A stretch of DNA of 64,000 nt, from the NCBI GenBank assembly GCA_910588335.1, contig CAJUQV010000008.1, positions 33,040-97,039 of the forward strand, in the 5' to 3' direction. This DNA is from an uncultured Ruminiclostridium sp. Its GTDB lineage: Bacteria > Bacillota > Clostridia > Oscillospirales > Ruminococcaceae. The stretch's first letter is position 1. Each line of letters begins with the position of its first letter. Shown here piece after piece: positions 17,338 to 25,425 of this stretch. The translations under genes and the position numbers were made by a program. The notes beneath the pieces are model-generated. The model did no database searches, had not been told where the DNA came from, and saw only the letters and a program-made list of their open reading frames with translations.

Positions 17338-17517
17338 TTAAGGCAATACCGCACAAAGATTGTCGTGCAGACGCGCAGTCAGCTTTTTCGTCAGATTGTC
17401 CAAAACGACACAGGAATACTGGCGTATTTCAAGGAGTTTTGGGCAAAAATGACGGAAAAGATGCAAGCGTATGCGCGGCAAAGCGCGCAGCGCGGTCTTT
17501 GCGCGGTGTTGCCTTAA
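17338..17517 (-). mobile_element. Family B MITE-like repeat, complete copy
   Basis: 180 bases with ends TTAAGGCAATACCGC and GCGGTGTTGCCTTAA. The interior matches, in the opposite orientation, the copy at 31575-31745: CTGACTGCGCGTCTGCAC-like and GTCGTTTTGGACAATC-like blocks and the ATGCAAGCGTATGCGCGGC stretch. It is placed between the fucO start and the end of the next gene, so it may affect the fucO promoter. It has no coding capacity. Confidence 0.85.
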
Positions 17518-17526
17518 TGCTTGTCC

Positions 17527-18165
17527 TCATATTTTTGAGTAACCGAAAGCGTTAATAAGCGCGTCGACTTTCTGTTTGTTCTTGCACATTGGGCACTCGG
17601 CGGGGGAATGGCTCTCATAGCCGGGAACGTCCTCCGGAGTAAAGATGGAGTTGATTTTGATGCCCGCAACTTCATCAATGGCGCTGAACAAAGCCGCAAC
17701 GCTTACCAGTTCGCCGCTGTAATATCTGAGGCAGCTCATTGATCTTTCGATTGTCCAGCCGGTAGAAGCGCTGGAGATAAGCAGCAAAACGCGCTTGCCC
17801 CAGATCATGGGCTGAGTATCGTCGCGGAAGATCATCTGGTTGTTGCTGTCCAATTCGGGGGTGATTACGCATATGTCCGAATCATAATTGATAGAATGGT
17901 TTGAGCCGCTGCTGAGGGCTTCGGCGAGAAACGCTCCTATCATCTGCGTGCCCTCAAGGCATACTATCGTATCAATGGGTGTATTGCTGTAAATGCTTGC
18001 CAGTACTTCAGCCGTTTCCTTGGCGTTTTTAAGTTTGCGCTTCATTTTGTTTAGGTCGATATAATAATTTACATGAGAGTGGTTAGTGGCGAAATGCCCC
18101 GGAATAACGCCGAGCTTTATCTTCTTGTTTTTTGCGTAGGTGATTTCTTTGGTACGTGTTTCCAT
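17527..18165 (-). CDS. Orotate-phosphoribosyltransferase-like protein
   Basis: 212 residues. The middle resembles a type I phosphoribosyltransferase: ICVITPELDSNNQMIF hood region and WGKRVLLLISSASTGWTIER where the PRPP loop (normally with two acidic residues before the TGxT) would lie; here the acidic pair is missing, so catalysis is uncertain. The C-terminus has a CPMCKNKQKVDAL segment that may bind zinc with other residues. No pyrimidine biosynthesis genes are adjacent. Function not established; a regulatory or degenerate PRT is possible. Confidence 0.6.
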   Translation of the reverse strand: METRTKEITYAKNKKIKLGVIPGHFATNHSHVNYYIDLNKMKRKLKNAKETAEVLASIYSNTPIDTIVCLEGTQMIGAFLAEALSSGSNHSINYDSDICVITPELDSNNQMIFRDDTQPMIWGKRVLLLISSASTGWTIERSMSCLRYYSGELVSVAALFSAIDEVAGIKINSIFTPEDVPGYESHSPAECPMCKNKQKVDALINAFGYSKI

Positions 18166-18495
18166 AGATTATTCCCCTTTCGGTTAATGGTTTTTTGCTA
18201 TTTATATAATAACACATTGAACTAAAAAAATCAATTACGGTATTGTAATTTTATTTATTTTTTACAAATTATTTTGTTTTATTTTTACATAATATTTGGC
18301 ATTTTTTTGTAATTTTTACACTTTTTTGTAAGAAGTTGCCAAAAATCTAACCGTTTATTTTATGCTTGATATGAAAAAAATACAAAAATAGACTGGATTT
18401 TTTCTTTGAGTTATAGTATAATTATATCAACGTATTTAAAAGTAATTTTACAGGATAACTTCTTAAATGCTAAATTATTTTCCGGAGGTTAGCGA
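18166..18495. other. AT-rich divergent promoter region
   Basis: 330 bases between two divergent genes. It is rich in T and A runs. On the plus strand TATAAT at 18417-18422 lies 73 bases before the EF-G-like start, with only a poor -35 (CTGGAT or TGGATT near 18393-18399). TTTGGCATTTTTTTGT and ACAAAAA...TTGCCAAAA segments around 18295-18355 could pair. No coding or known RNA signal seen. Confidence 0.5.
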
Positions 18496-20562
18496 ATGAA
18501 ATCATATAAGTGTAACAACATAAGAAATATTGCGTTAGCAGGTCACGGCGGAAGCGGCAAAACCTCTCTCGCCGAAAGCTTGATGTATGTAAGCGGCGGA
18601 CTCGACAGAATGGGTAAGGTAGCGGACGGAAGCACCGTCTGTGACTTCGATCCCGACGAGATCAAGCGAAAAATATCCCTCAATGCTGCTTTGGCATATG
18701 CCGAGTGGAAGGATGTAAAGATCAATATTCTCGACACGCCCGGTCAGTTTGACTATGTGGGCGAAATGCTGGAGGGTATAAGAGCCGCGGAGAGCGTAAT
18801 GATCACTCTGCCCGCTAAGGACGGCGTTCAGGTGGGCACCATCAAAGCTTATAACGAGGCCAAGAGCCTTAAAAAGGCAAGTATGTTCGTTGTCACCAGA
18901 ATGGAGGAGGAAAACTCCAACTTCTATCGCTGCCTTGAAGAGCTTAAAACCAACTTCGGTCCTACTATATGCCCTATAGTTGTTCCTTTCGATAAATACG
19001 GCAAGGTTGAGAGCTACATAAACCTTCTTGAAATGAAGGCTTATGAGTACAGCGAGGGCGGAAAGCGCAAGGAAGTGGATATGCCCGCCTCCGAAAACCG
19101 TCTTAAAGGCTTAAGAGCCGCCATGGCCGAGGCTATTGCCGAAACCGACGAAGATTTAATGATGAGATACTTCGAGAACGAAGGTGAGGACTTTACCTTT
19201 GCAGAAATCGTAAAAGGTATTCACGACGGCATTGATCAGGGTGTAATAACTCCCGTGGTATGCTGTTCCGGCGATACGCTGGCGTCGGTGGATATGCTTT
19301 TGGATACAATAGTTTATATGCTTCCCAGCGCTTCGGAGCGTCCCGGAGAACCCAAGAAGGAGGAGTATATCAAGTACGAGGAGGACAAACCTCTTTCCGC
19401 TTTCGTATTCAAGACGGTTGCCGATCCATTTGTGGGCAAAATGAGCTTTATAAAGGTGGTTCAGGGTAAGTTAAATGTTAACTCACCTATTGTGAACGCC
19501 ACAACGGGTGAATCCGAAAAGCCCGGCAAACTTCTTACTCTTAAGGGAAAGAAGCAGGAGGAAATGACCGAAGCCTGTGCGGGTGATATTGTTGTTGTTA
19601 CAAAGCTTAACGCCAACACAAACGACACGCTTTGCGATCCCTCCAACGTAAGTCAGTATGTTCCCATTCTGTTTCCTCAGCCCTGCTTTTTCAAGGGTAT
19701 AGCCGCGGTAAACAAGGGCGATGAGGGTAAATTGGGCACTGCCTTAAGGCGATTGCTGGAGGAAGATCTTACCCTTTCTTACAATCACAATCATGAGACC
19801 CATCAGCGTATTATAGGCGGTATGGGAGAGCAGCATATCGAAGTTTCCGTACAGAAGCTTAAATCCAAGTTCGGTGTTGACGTTGAGCTGTCTCAGCCTA
19901 TCATAGCTTACCGCGAGACAATCCGCAAGAAGGTCAGCGTTGAAGGAAAGCACAAGAAGCAGTCGGGCGGCCACGGACAGTACGGTCACGTTAAAATGGA
20001 ATTTGAGCCCGGCGACACCGACGAATTGGTATTTGCCGAAAGAGTTGTGGGCGGAAGCGTCCCCAAGAACTACTTCCCTGCGGTTGAAAAGGGCTTGCTG
20101 GAAAGTATTGCTCACGGCGTTCTGGCGGGATATCCCGTGGTACGTCTCAAAGCTACTCTGTTTGACGGCTCCTATCATCCTGTTGACAGCTCGGAGCAGG
20201 CGTTCAAGATGGCGGCTCACATCGCGTATAAGGCGGGTCTGCAGCAGGCTTCCCCCTGCTTGCTTGAGCCTATTATGAGCCTTTCCATAATGGTTCCCGA
20301 CGACAATACCGGTGATATCATGGGCGTTATCAATAAGCGCAGAGGCGCCGTTCTCGGCATGAACCCCGTGGGCAGCGGAATTACGGAGATTTCCGCCGAG
20401 CTGCCTATGGCGGAAACTGGCGATTTTGCCACGGTTGTACGTCAGATGACCAGAGGCATGGGCGGATTTACCATGGAATTTGTCAGATACGAACAGCTGC
20501 CATCCAATCTGGAGGCGGAAGTTATCGCCAACGCACCCAAGTTCAGCGAGTATGAAGGGTAA
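18496..20562 (+). CDS. Elongation factor G-like GTPase (FusA2-type paralogue)
   Basis: 688 residues with all EF-G domains, but with the paralogue version of the G motifs: P-loop GHGGSGKT (residues 16-23) instead of GHIDAGKT, G3 DTPGQFDYVGEM, and TRMEEEN where NKxD normally gives guanine specificity. Domain IV/V motifs such as HKKQSGGHGQYGHVKMEFEP and GVINKRRGAVLGM are intact. This matches the second EF-G class found in many Firmicutes and Actinobacteria, whose role in translocation or ribosome rescue is not settled. RBS CCGGAGG. Single gene, ended by the hairpin at 20580-20614. Confidence 0.9.
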   Translation: MKSYKCNNIRNIALAGHGGSGKTSLAESLMYVSGGLDRMGKVADGSTVCDFDPDEIKRKISLNAALAYAEWKDVKINILDTPGQFDYVGEMLEGIRAAESVMITLPAKDGVQVGTIKAYNEAKSLKKASMFVVTRMEEENSNFYRCLEELKTNFGPTICPIVVPFDKYGKVESYINLLEMKAYEYSEGGKRKEVDMPASENRLKGLRAAMAEAIAETDEDLMMRYFENEGEDFTFAEIVKGIHDGIDQGVITPVVCCSGDTLASVDMLLDTIVYMLPSASERPGEPKKEEYIKYEEDKPLSAFVFKTVADPFVGKMSFIKVVQGKLNVNSPIVNATTGESEKPGKLLTLKGKKQEEMTEACAGDIVVVTKLNANTNDTLCDPSNVSQYVPILFPQPCFFKGIAAVNKGDEGKLGTALRRLLEEDLTLSYNHNHETHQRIIGGMGEQHIEVSVQKLKSKFGVDVELSQPIIAYRETIRKKVSVEGKHKKQSGGHGQYGHVKMEFEPGDTDELVFAERVVGGSVPKNYFPAVEKGLLESIAHGVLAGYPVVRLKATLFDGSYHPVDSSEQAFKMAAHIAYKAGLQQASPCLLEPIMSLSIMVPDDNTGDIMGVINKRRGAVLGMNPVGSGITEISAELPMAETGDFATVVRQMTRGMGGFTMEFVRYEQLPSNLEAEVIANAPKFSEYEG

Positions 20563-20579
20563 TAATGTTTTTAATATTG

Positions 20580-20614
20580 AGCGCTTCAGGGGATTTGCCT
20601 TTGGAGCGCTTTTT
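20580..20614 (+). terminator. Terminator of the EF-G-like gene
   Basis: AGCGCT arms at 20580-20585 and 20605-20610 with inner pairing CAGG/CCTTTG, followed by TTTTT. Confidence 0.65.
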
Positions 20615-20925
20615 ATGCTAACCTTTAATTAAACAGTGTATAAAATCTGCTGAAAATAATTATACAATATTCTATGAATATTGTATAATTATGGGTGTTT
20701 ATAATAATTTCAACATTAACATTATTCTCAAATTATCCGTAAAATTTTTCAATTTTTTAATTTGAGAATAGTATAACTTAAAGCGCGGCTTAAACAAACT
20801 GACGGAATTACAAAGCAATTCCACGTTTCAGTGGTGGATTTTTTCGAGAAATGTAATCCCGCCTAAGAGGTGGGAGATATCGAACAGCAGTTATAAAAGG
20901 AATAAAACAATATAATAATCGCTCA

Positions 20926-20970
20926 AAAAAACCGTGTTAAGAACCATCAAGGTTTCGTAACACGGTTTTT
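20926..20970 (-). terminator. Terminator of the GH5_8 gene
   Basis: AAAAACCGTGTTA and TAACACGGTTTTT pair across a loop with an inner AACC/GGTT stem; T-tract on the minus strand. It ends 4 bases before the stop codon side of the mannanase gene. Confidence 0.85.
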
Positions 20971-20973
20971 CGG

Positions 20974-22026
20974 TTAATAAACGGAACATATTTTCGATGT
21001 TTCCTTTATACCATTATCTCCGTTTATCAGCTTTTCTCCCCATTCCTCCGACAGTTTATTGCCTTCCCAATCCTCTGCAATATCCAGATACTCTACTCCG
21101 CCGCCGTTTCCTTTCCATGACCAGCCCAAATAGCCTATGCCGTTTTCGGTGCAATACTCCATAATGTAATCCTCATCCACGTCGCCGTCGCTGTGGTTAA
21201 AACCGAACTCGCCCACCACGACGCAAAGATCATGCTTTGAGGCGTATTCCAGATTTGTTTTTATTACGCGGCCGCTTTTACCGGCGGCTCCGTACATATG
21301 AATGGAAAACATTGTGTTTTTTTCGGGATCCTCGTTAAACAGCTTTTCGCCGTACGTATCAATAGGGTGCGCAAATTGTCCCCAACCGGGGGCGTCTATC
21401 ATAATGGTGTTTTTTATCTCCCCGTCGCGCAATATTTTAATGGCTTCGGAATACCCACTATACCACAGTTCGGGATCGTCCCATGTGCCTACCCACTCGT
21501 TGGCGATATTTAGTATAACGTAGGCTTCGTTTCCCATAAGCGCCGATTTTATTTCAAGCCAGTATTCGGCTGTCTTGCGGAGTCCCTCTATATCGTCCTT
21601 TCCCGTCAGATCGTGTACCTCCAGAATACAGATAAGCTTGTTTTCTTTACAGACATTTATTATTTTTTCCACATCCTCAAGAGATATCCTGTCCCACTGC
21701 TGACCGTCGGATAAAACCACTCTTACAGTGTTGGCCCCGGTTTTCGCGATAGCAGGAACGGCGGTATCCAGTTTGTCCTGAAACCATGAGTGGGCATGAT
21801 TTATACCCCGCATAATGAATACGTTTCCGTTGGCGTCGTAAAGATTTTGACCGTTCACCTGAAACCTGCCGGTTGCAGCCGGAGTTTGTTCGCCTGTCGT
21901 ATTTCCGTCGGTTACGGCGGCCGAGCCTTCCATATTATTGTTTTTCTTGGGGTTTTGACCGCAAGCGGAAACAAATAATACAGAAGCCGCTAAAATAAGG
22001 GATATCAGACTTTGTCTAAACTTCAT
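20974..22026 (-). CDS. GH5 subfamily 8-like beta-mannanase lipoprotein
   Basis: 350 residues. Signal peptide and lipobox VSAC (Cys22), then a Ser/Thr/Asn-rich linker to about residue 52. The catalytic domain starts FQVNGQNLYDANGNVFIMRG and shows GINHAHSWF, NTVRVVLSDG, acid/base Glu177 in NIANEWVGTW, SIHMYGAAG and nucleophile Glu273 in VVVGEFGFNH; this set is characteristic of GH5_8 mannan endo-1,4-beta-mannosidases. It should cut mannan or glucomannan at the cell surface. The start is 22 bases beyond the stop of fucI on the same strand, so it may be read through from there. Confidence 0.87.
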   Translation of the reverse strand: MKFRQSLISLILAASVLFVSACGQNPKKNNNMEGSAAVTDGNTTGEQTPAATGRFQVNGQNLYDANGNVFIMRGINHAHSWFQDKLDTAVPAIAKTGANTVRVVLSDGQQWDRISLEDVEKIINVCKENKLICILEVHDLTGKDDIEGLRKTAEYWLEIKSALMGNEAYVILNIANEWVGTWDDPELWYSGYSEAIKILRDGEIKNTIMIDAPGWGQFAHPIDTYGEKLFNEDPEKNTMFSIHMYGAAGKSGRVIKTNLEYASKHDLCVVVGEFGFNHSDGDVDEDYIMEYCTENGIGYLGWSWKGNGGGVEYLDIAEDWEGNKLSEEWGEKLINGDNGIKETSKICSVY

Positions 22027-22048
22027 AAACGTTATTTAACGCTCCTTT

Positions 22049-23827
22049 TTAATAAAGACTTCCGTAATTTGCGCAGGCTCTGTAATCCGCGCTTTCCAAA
22101 TCCTTTGTTCCGAAAGCGGTCCATGAGTGAGGACGGTAAATCCTGTCCTCGGAAATATTGTGCAGTGATACGGGGATACGGAGCATTGAAGCCAAAGTTA
22201 TCAGATCGGCTCCTATATGCCCGTAGACGAACGCTCCGTGGTTGGCTCCCCAGTTGGCCATAACTCCGTATACGTCCTTAAAGCTGTCTTTTCCCGTAAG
22301 AATGGGTGTAAACCATGTGGAGGGCCATGTTTTGTCGGTTCGGTCAAGGAGTATTCTGTTGACATTTTCGGGCAGCTCCACAGTATATCCCTCAACTATC
22401 TGAATGGTTGACCCAAGTCCTTTTATAAGGTTTACTCTCGCGAAGGTGCAGGGCATAACTCCCTTTGTGGAATAGCTTGAGGAGAATCCGCCGCCCCTGA
22501 AGTATCCTAAATTTGCGCAGGGCCAAGTGGTGGCTTTAAGACAGGCGTCTATGTCCTCGTCGGTCATATCCCACCAGTTTTTCATACAATTCTCGCCCTT
22601 TTCGTTAAGGGAAGCGCCGGTGCCGTCCAAAGCCGCCGCGCCGCTGTTTATAAGATGGATAAATCCGTTTTCGGCAATACCGTCGGGTTTCCATCCGGTC
22701 ACCCTCTCCACCGCTTCGGGGGACCAATAGGTTCTTACGTCGGCGAAAATGGCAGCTTTTGAGGTGATTTGGTGCAGTAAAAGCTGAGTCACTCCGTTTA
22801 AGCCGTCGTTTTCGGTGGCGAAGGGAATAGGCTCGCGCTTACCGTTCCAGTCAAAGCTTGTGTTCAAAATAGCTTCGCTGAAATCCGCGTTTGGCATAAA
22901 GTCCGTCCAGTTGCGCTGACCTTGGAATCCGCCCAGTATAGCGTTTCTGCCTTTCGCTTCCTCATGCCAGCCCATTTCCGCAAGCTTGGGATTGCCCTTC
23001 ATTATATCCATTATGATACAGGTCATCTTTGCGATAAACTGCCAATTCTCCTCTTTTTCTTCGGGGGAAAGAACGGTTCTTTGATAGAACATTCCGTCTG
23101 TTGGATTTATATCAATGCCTTCCTTACAGTTTTCCTTTATCCACTTAAGAGCTTTTTCATATTCATTCTTGTCATATATACCCAGTTTTTCACGGCGGAT
23201 TATTTCGCTCATATCCACCCATTCGGGGTGCATACCCAGATAGCTGCGGAAAAAGTCCTCGTTACAGTATGAGCCCGCGATTCCCATTGCCACCGCGCCG
23301 ATATTTACATAACTCTTGTTTCTGATGTCTCCCACCGCGGCGGCGCAGCGGGCGAAGCGAAGAATTTTCTCTTCCACGTCCTCGGGTATGGTCTTATCGT
23401 CGGCGTCCTTTACATCGTGTCCGTAAATGGAGAAGCAGGGCATACCGATCTGAGCGTAAGCGCTCATTGCCGCCGCGAGAAATACCGCGCCGGGGCGCTC
23501 GGTGCCGTTAAAGCCCCATATGGCCTTTATCGTGTCGGGGTTTTCGTCGATTACCGTGGTGACGTAGCACCAACAGGGGGTAACGGTAAGCGTTGCAACC
23601 ACGTTTTCCTTGCTGAATTTTTCGTTGCAAGCGGCGCTTTCGGCTATGCCGCCTATTGTACTGTCGGCGATTACGCATTCGACGGGGTCTCCGCTTGCGT
23701 GGCGTACTTTAGCGGTGATCAGCTCCGCGGCGGCTTTCGCCATATTCATGGTCTGTTCCTCAAGGCTTTCGCGTATTCCGAACTGACGGCCGTCTATAAC
23801 GGGTCTGATTCCGATTTTGGATAGCAT
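22049..23827 (-). CDS. fucI: L-fucose isomerase
   Basis: 592 residues, full length for the family. Interconverts L-fucose and L-fuculose (some also act on D-arabinose), with a manganese site in the cytoplasm. Recognised by the N-terminal KIGIRPVIDGRQFGIRESLE, VTPCWCYVTTVIDENP, WGFNGTERPGAVFLAA, YGHDV, and MGIAGSYCNEDFF. RBS ACAGGAGGACAAACAA before the ATG at 23827. On the minus strand TATAAA lies about 25-30 bases upstream of the start, with no good -35, which fits regulated expression. The fuculokinase and aldolase expected beside it are absent from the window. Confidence 0.96.
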   Translation of the reverse strand: MLSKIGIRPVIDGRQFGIRESLEEQTMNMAKAAAELITAKVRHASGDPVECVIADSTIGGIAESAACNEKFSKENVVATLTVTPCWCYVTTVIDENPDTIKAIWGFNGTERPGAVFLAAAMSAYAQIGMPCFSIYGHDVKDADDKTIPEDVEEKILRFARCAAAVGDIRNKSYVNIGAVAMGIAGSYCNEDFFRSYLGMHPEWVDMSEIIRREKLGIYDKNEYEKALKWIKENCKEGIDINPTDGMFYQRTVLSPEEKEENWQFIAKMTCIIMDIMKGNPKLAEMGWHEEAKGRNAILGGFQGQRNWTDFMPNADFSEAILNTSFDWNGKREPIPFATENDGLNGVTQLLLHQITSKAAIFADVRTYWSPEAVERVTGWKPDGIAENGFIHLINSGAAALDGTGASLNEKGENCMKNWWDMTDEDIDACLKATTWPCANLGYFRGGGFSSSYSTKGVMPCTFARVNLIKGLGSTIQIVEGYTVELPENVNRILLDRTDKTWPSTWFTPILTGKDSFKDVYGVMANWGANHGAFVYGHIGADLITLASMLRIPVSLHNISEDRIYRPHSWTAFGTKDLESADYRACANYGSLY

Positions 23828-23985
23828 TTGTTTGTCCTCCTGTGATGTTTTTATAGCATTTTGGTTTTTTAAACGAAGTTTGATACGTTGCGATATCCCG
23901 GTTTTTCATAAAAATGTACGTGAAACTTATCATTGACGGATTGAAGCTTTATGAGCATAGTTTACCCACTTTGCAAGCTCCTTAC

Positions 23986-24041
23986 TTAAGGCAATACCGC
24001 TTAATGACCGCCTGACGGCTTTGCGTGCGGTGTTGCCTTAA
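23986..24041. repeat. Family B repeat, short copy
   Basis: 56 bases, TTAAGGCAATACCGC to GCGGTGTTGCCTTAA, enclosing TTAATGACCGCCTGACGGC. It keeps both family B ends but lacks the roughly 120-base interior of the long copies. Lies 12 bases past the serine-protease stop codon. Confidence 0.85.
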
Positions 24042-24052
24042 TTTACTCGGTT

Positions 24053-24898
24053 CTATAAAGCCTTTTCACGCTTCCATTCATACAAAAACTGTTTTATCTG
24101 CTGACAGGGTATCATTGCCCCATAACTGAATCTTCCCATAAAATTGGTGCCCCCGCCTATGTTGATACCCACGGCCTCGACATTTTCTCCGTTAAAGGAT
24201 AAAACCGCGCTTCCGCTACTTCCAGGGGCAATATAGGCGGAATGTTTTATTACATAGCTGCTTTCGGCTCCGCCGCCGTCGGAAAAACAGGTCATATCGT
24301 TTGAGAGAATACTGCCGAAGGTATGCACGAAGCTTTTTCCCTCCGGATTGCTTATTACCGCTATCTCCGCGTCCTTTTCGGCGTTTTTTTCCGCTATATT
24401 TACCGTTTCAAGCTTTTGCGCGGAGTGAAAGCTCAATACCGCCAGATCGTATTCTTTGCTGTAATACTCTACCTTGGCAGCGGGGAACTGCTTGTAATAT
24501 TCCAAAACGGTATCGGTATATTCGGAAAAAGGAGGAGCGGTATAGAGCTGTATCAGGAATTTTGTGTTTTCGTCCCTGTCGGAAACTACGTGATAAGCGG
24601 TGAGCGCATAGTATACACCGGCGTTTTTTTCAAAAATCACGCCGCTTGCTCCCGCGGAAAAGGTAAGCTCCTCCATATCGCCGATTATCTTTGATTTTCT
24701 TTGAATAACGCGGATATTGGAGGTCAGTATGTCGCCTTTCAGCTTTTCTTCCAGCTCTTCGTTTATCCTTGTCTTACACTCGTTTTCATACATCGAGGGG
24801 AAAACAAATAGTACCGCCGTTACCGCCGCAATGACGATAAGGGTAAAGATAATAAGAATTTTCAGATAAAGCTTCGAGTTGTCTTTTCGGTTAGACAT
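24053..24898 (-). CDS. Membrane-anchored trypsin-like serine protease
   Basis: 281 residues from ATG 24898 behind GGGAG; a TTG 21 bases upstream is less likely. One N-terminal membrane segment (about residues 11-34) anchors an extracellular protease domain. The catalytic triad is seen as His103 (LTAYHVVS), Asp151 (KEYDLAVLSF) and Ser228 (PGSSGSAVL). No PDZ domain, unlike DegP/HtrA proteins. Likely a cell-envelope protease or processing enzyme; substrate unknown. The next gene upstream ends 24 bases before. Confidence 0.85.
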   Translation of the reverse strand: MSNRKDNSKLYLKILIIFTLIVIAAVTAVLFVFPSMYENECKTRINEELEEKLKGDILTSNIRVIQRKSKIIGDMEELTFSAGASGVIFEKNAGVYYALTAYHVVSDRDENTKFLIQLYTAPPFSEYTDTVLEYYKQFPAAKVEYYSKEYDLAVLSFHSAQKLETVNIAEKNAEKDAEIAVISNPEGKSFVHTFGSILSNDMTCFSDGGGAESSYVIKHSAYIAPGSSGSAVLSFNGENVEAVGINIGGGTNFMGRFSYGAMIPCQQIKQFLYEWKREKAL

Positions 24899-24922
24899 AG
24901 ACTGCTCCCATATAAACAAATA

Positions 24923-25336
24923 TCACAGCACCATTACAAGCGTTCCCGCTCCTATCAGAATACAGCCGATAAGCGATTTTACCGTAAATTCCTCGTGTAG
25001 GAACACAAAGGCAAGCACTAAGGTTATTATTACGCTCAGCTTGTCAATGGGCACCACCTTGGAGGCTTCGCCAAGCTGCAAGGCGCGGTAATAGCACAGC
25101 CATGACGCACCGGTGGCAAGACCCGAAAGTATAAGAAATACCCAGCTTTTTCGGCTGATATTCATAAGTCCGCCCTGAGAGTCGGTTATAAACACCATTA
25201 TCCACGCCATACCGACCACTACCACAGTCCTTACCGCAGTTGCCAAATGGGAATTTACGTTTTCTATTCCCACTTTAGCCAAAATTGAGGTAGCGGCGGC
25301 AAAAACAGCGGATAAGAGGGCATAAAGGCACCACAT
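24923..25336 (-). CDS. EamA-domain small transporter, half size
   Basis: 137 residues, with four or five hydrophobic segments and the EamA/DMT pattern WLCYYRALQLGEASKVVPID, then FVFLHEEFTVKSLIGCILIGAG. Only one EamA repeat is present, as in small DMT proteins that work as dimers. The ATG at 25336 has GAAGGG upstream; a longer reading would start in the adjacent family B repeat. Substrate unknown. Confidence 0.8.
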   Translation of the reverse strand: MWCLYALLSAVFAAATSILAKVGIENVNSHLATAVRTVVVVGMAWIMVFITDSQGGLMNISRKSWVFLILSGLATGASWLCYYRALQLGEASKVVPIDKLSVIITLVLAFVFLHEEFTVKSLIGCILIGAGTLVMVL

Positions 25337-25354
25337 AATATCCCTTCTTTTATT

Positions 25355-25425
25355 TTTAGGTAACACCACACAATGACTGTGTGTGGATTATGCCGTTAGG
25401 CGATCATTGCGCGGTGTTGTCTTTA
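25355..25425. repeat. Family B repeat, diverged short copy overlapping purL end
   Basis: Degenerate ends TTTAGGTAACACCAC and GCGGTGTTGTCTTTA. It shares GATCATTGCGCGGTGTTG with the copy near polA. Its right end includes the purL stop codon (25423-25425). Confidence 0.65.

Larger units (their letters stand above)
20563..20973. other. Gene-free spacer rich in stem-loops
   Basis: 411 bases with a terminator (20580-20614), perfect palindrome AATTATACAATATTC / AATATTGTATAATT at about 20659-20691, arms ATTCTCAAATTA / TAATTTGAGAAT at about 20727-20770, then small stems GGAATT/AATTCC (20804-20822), CCAC/GTGG (20821-20834) and TCCCGCCT/AGGTGGGA (20857-20875), and the mannanase terminator (20926-20970). 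No open reading frame fits. Confidence 0.6.
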
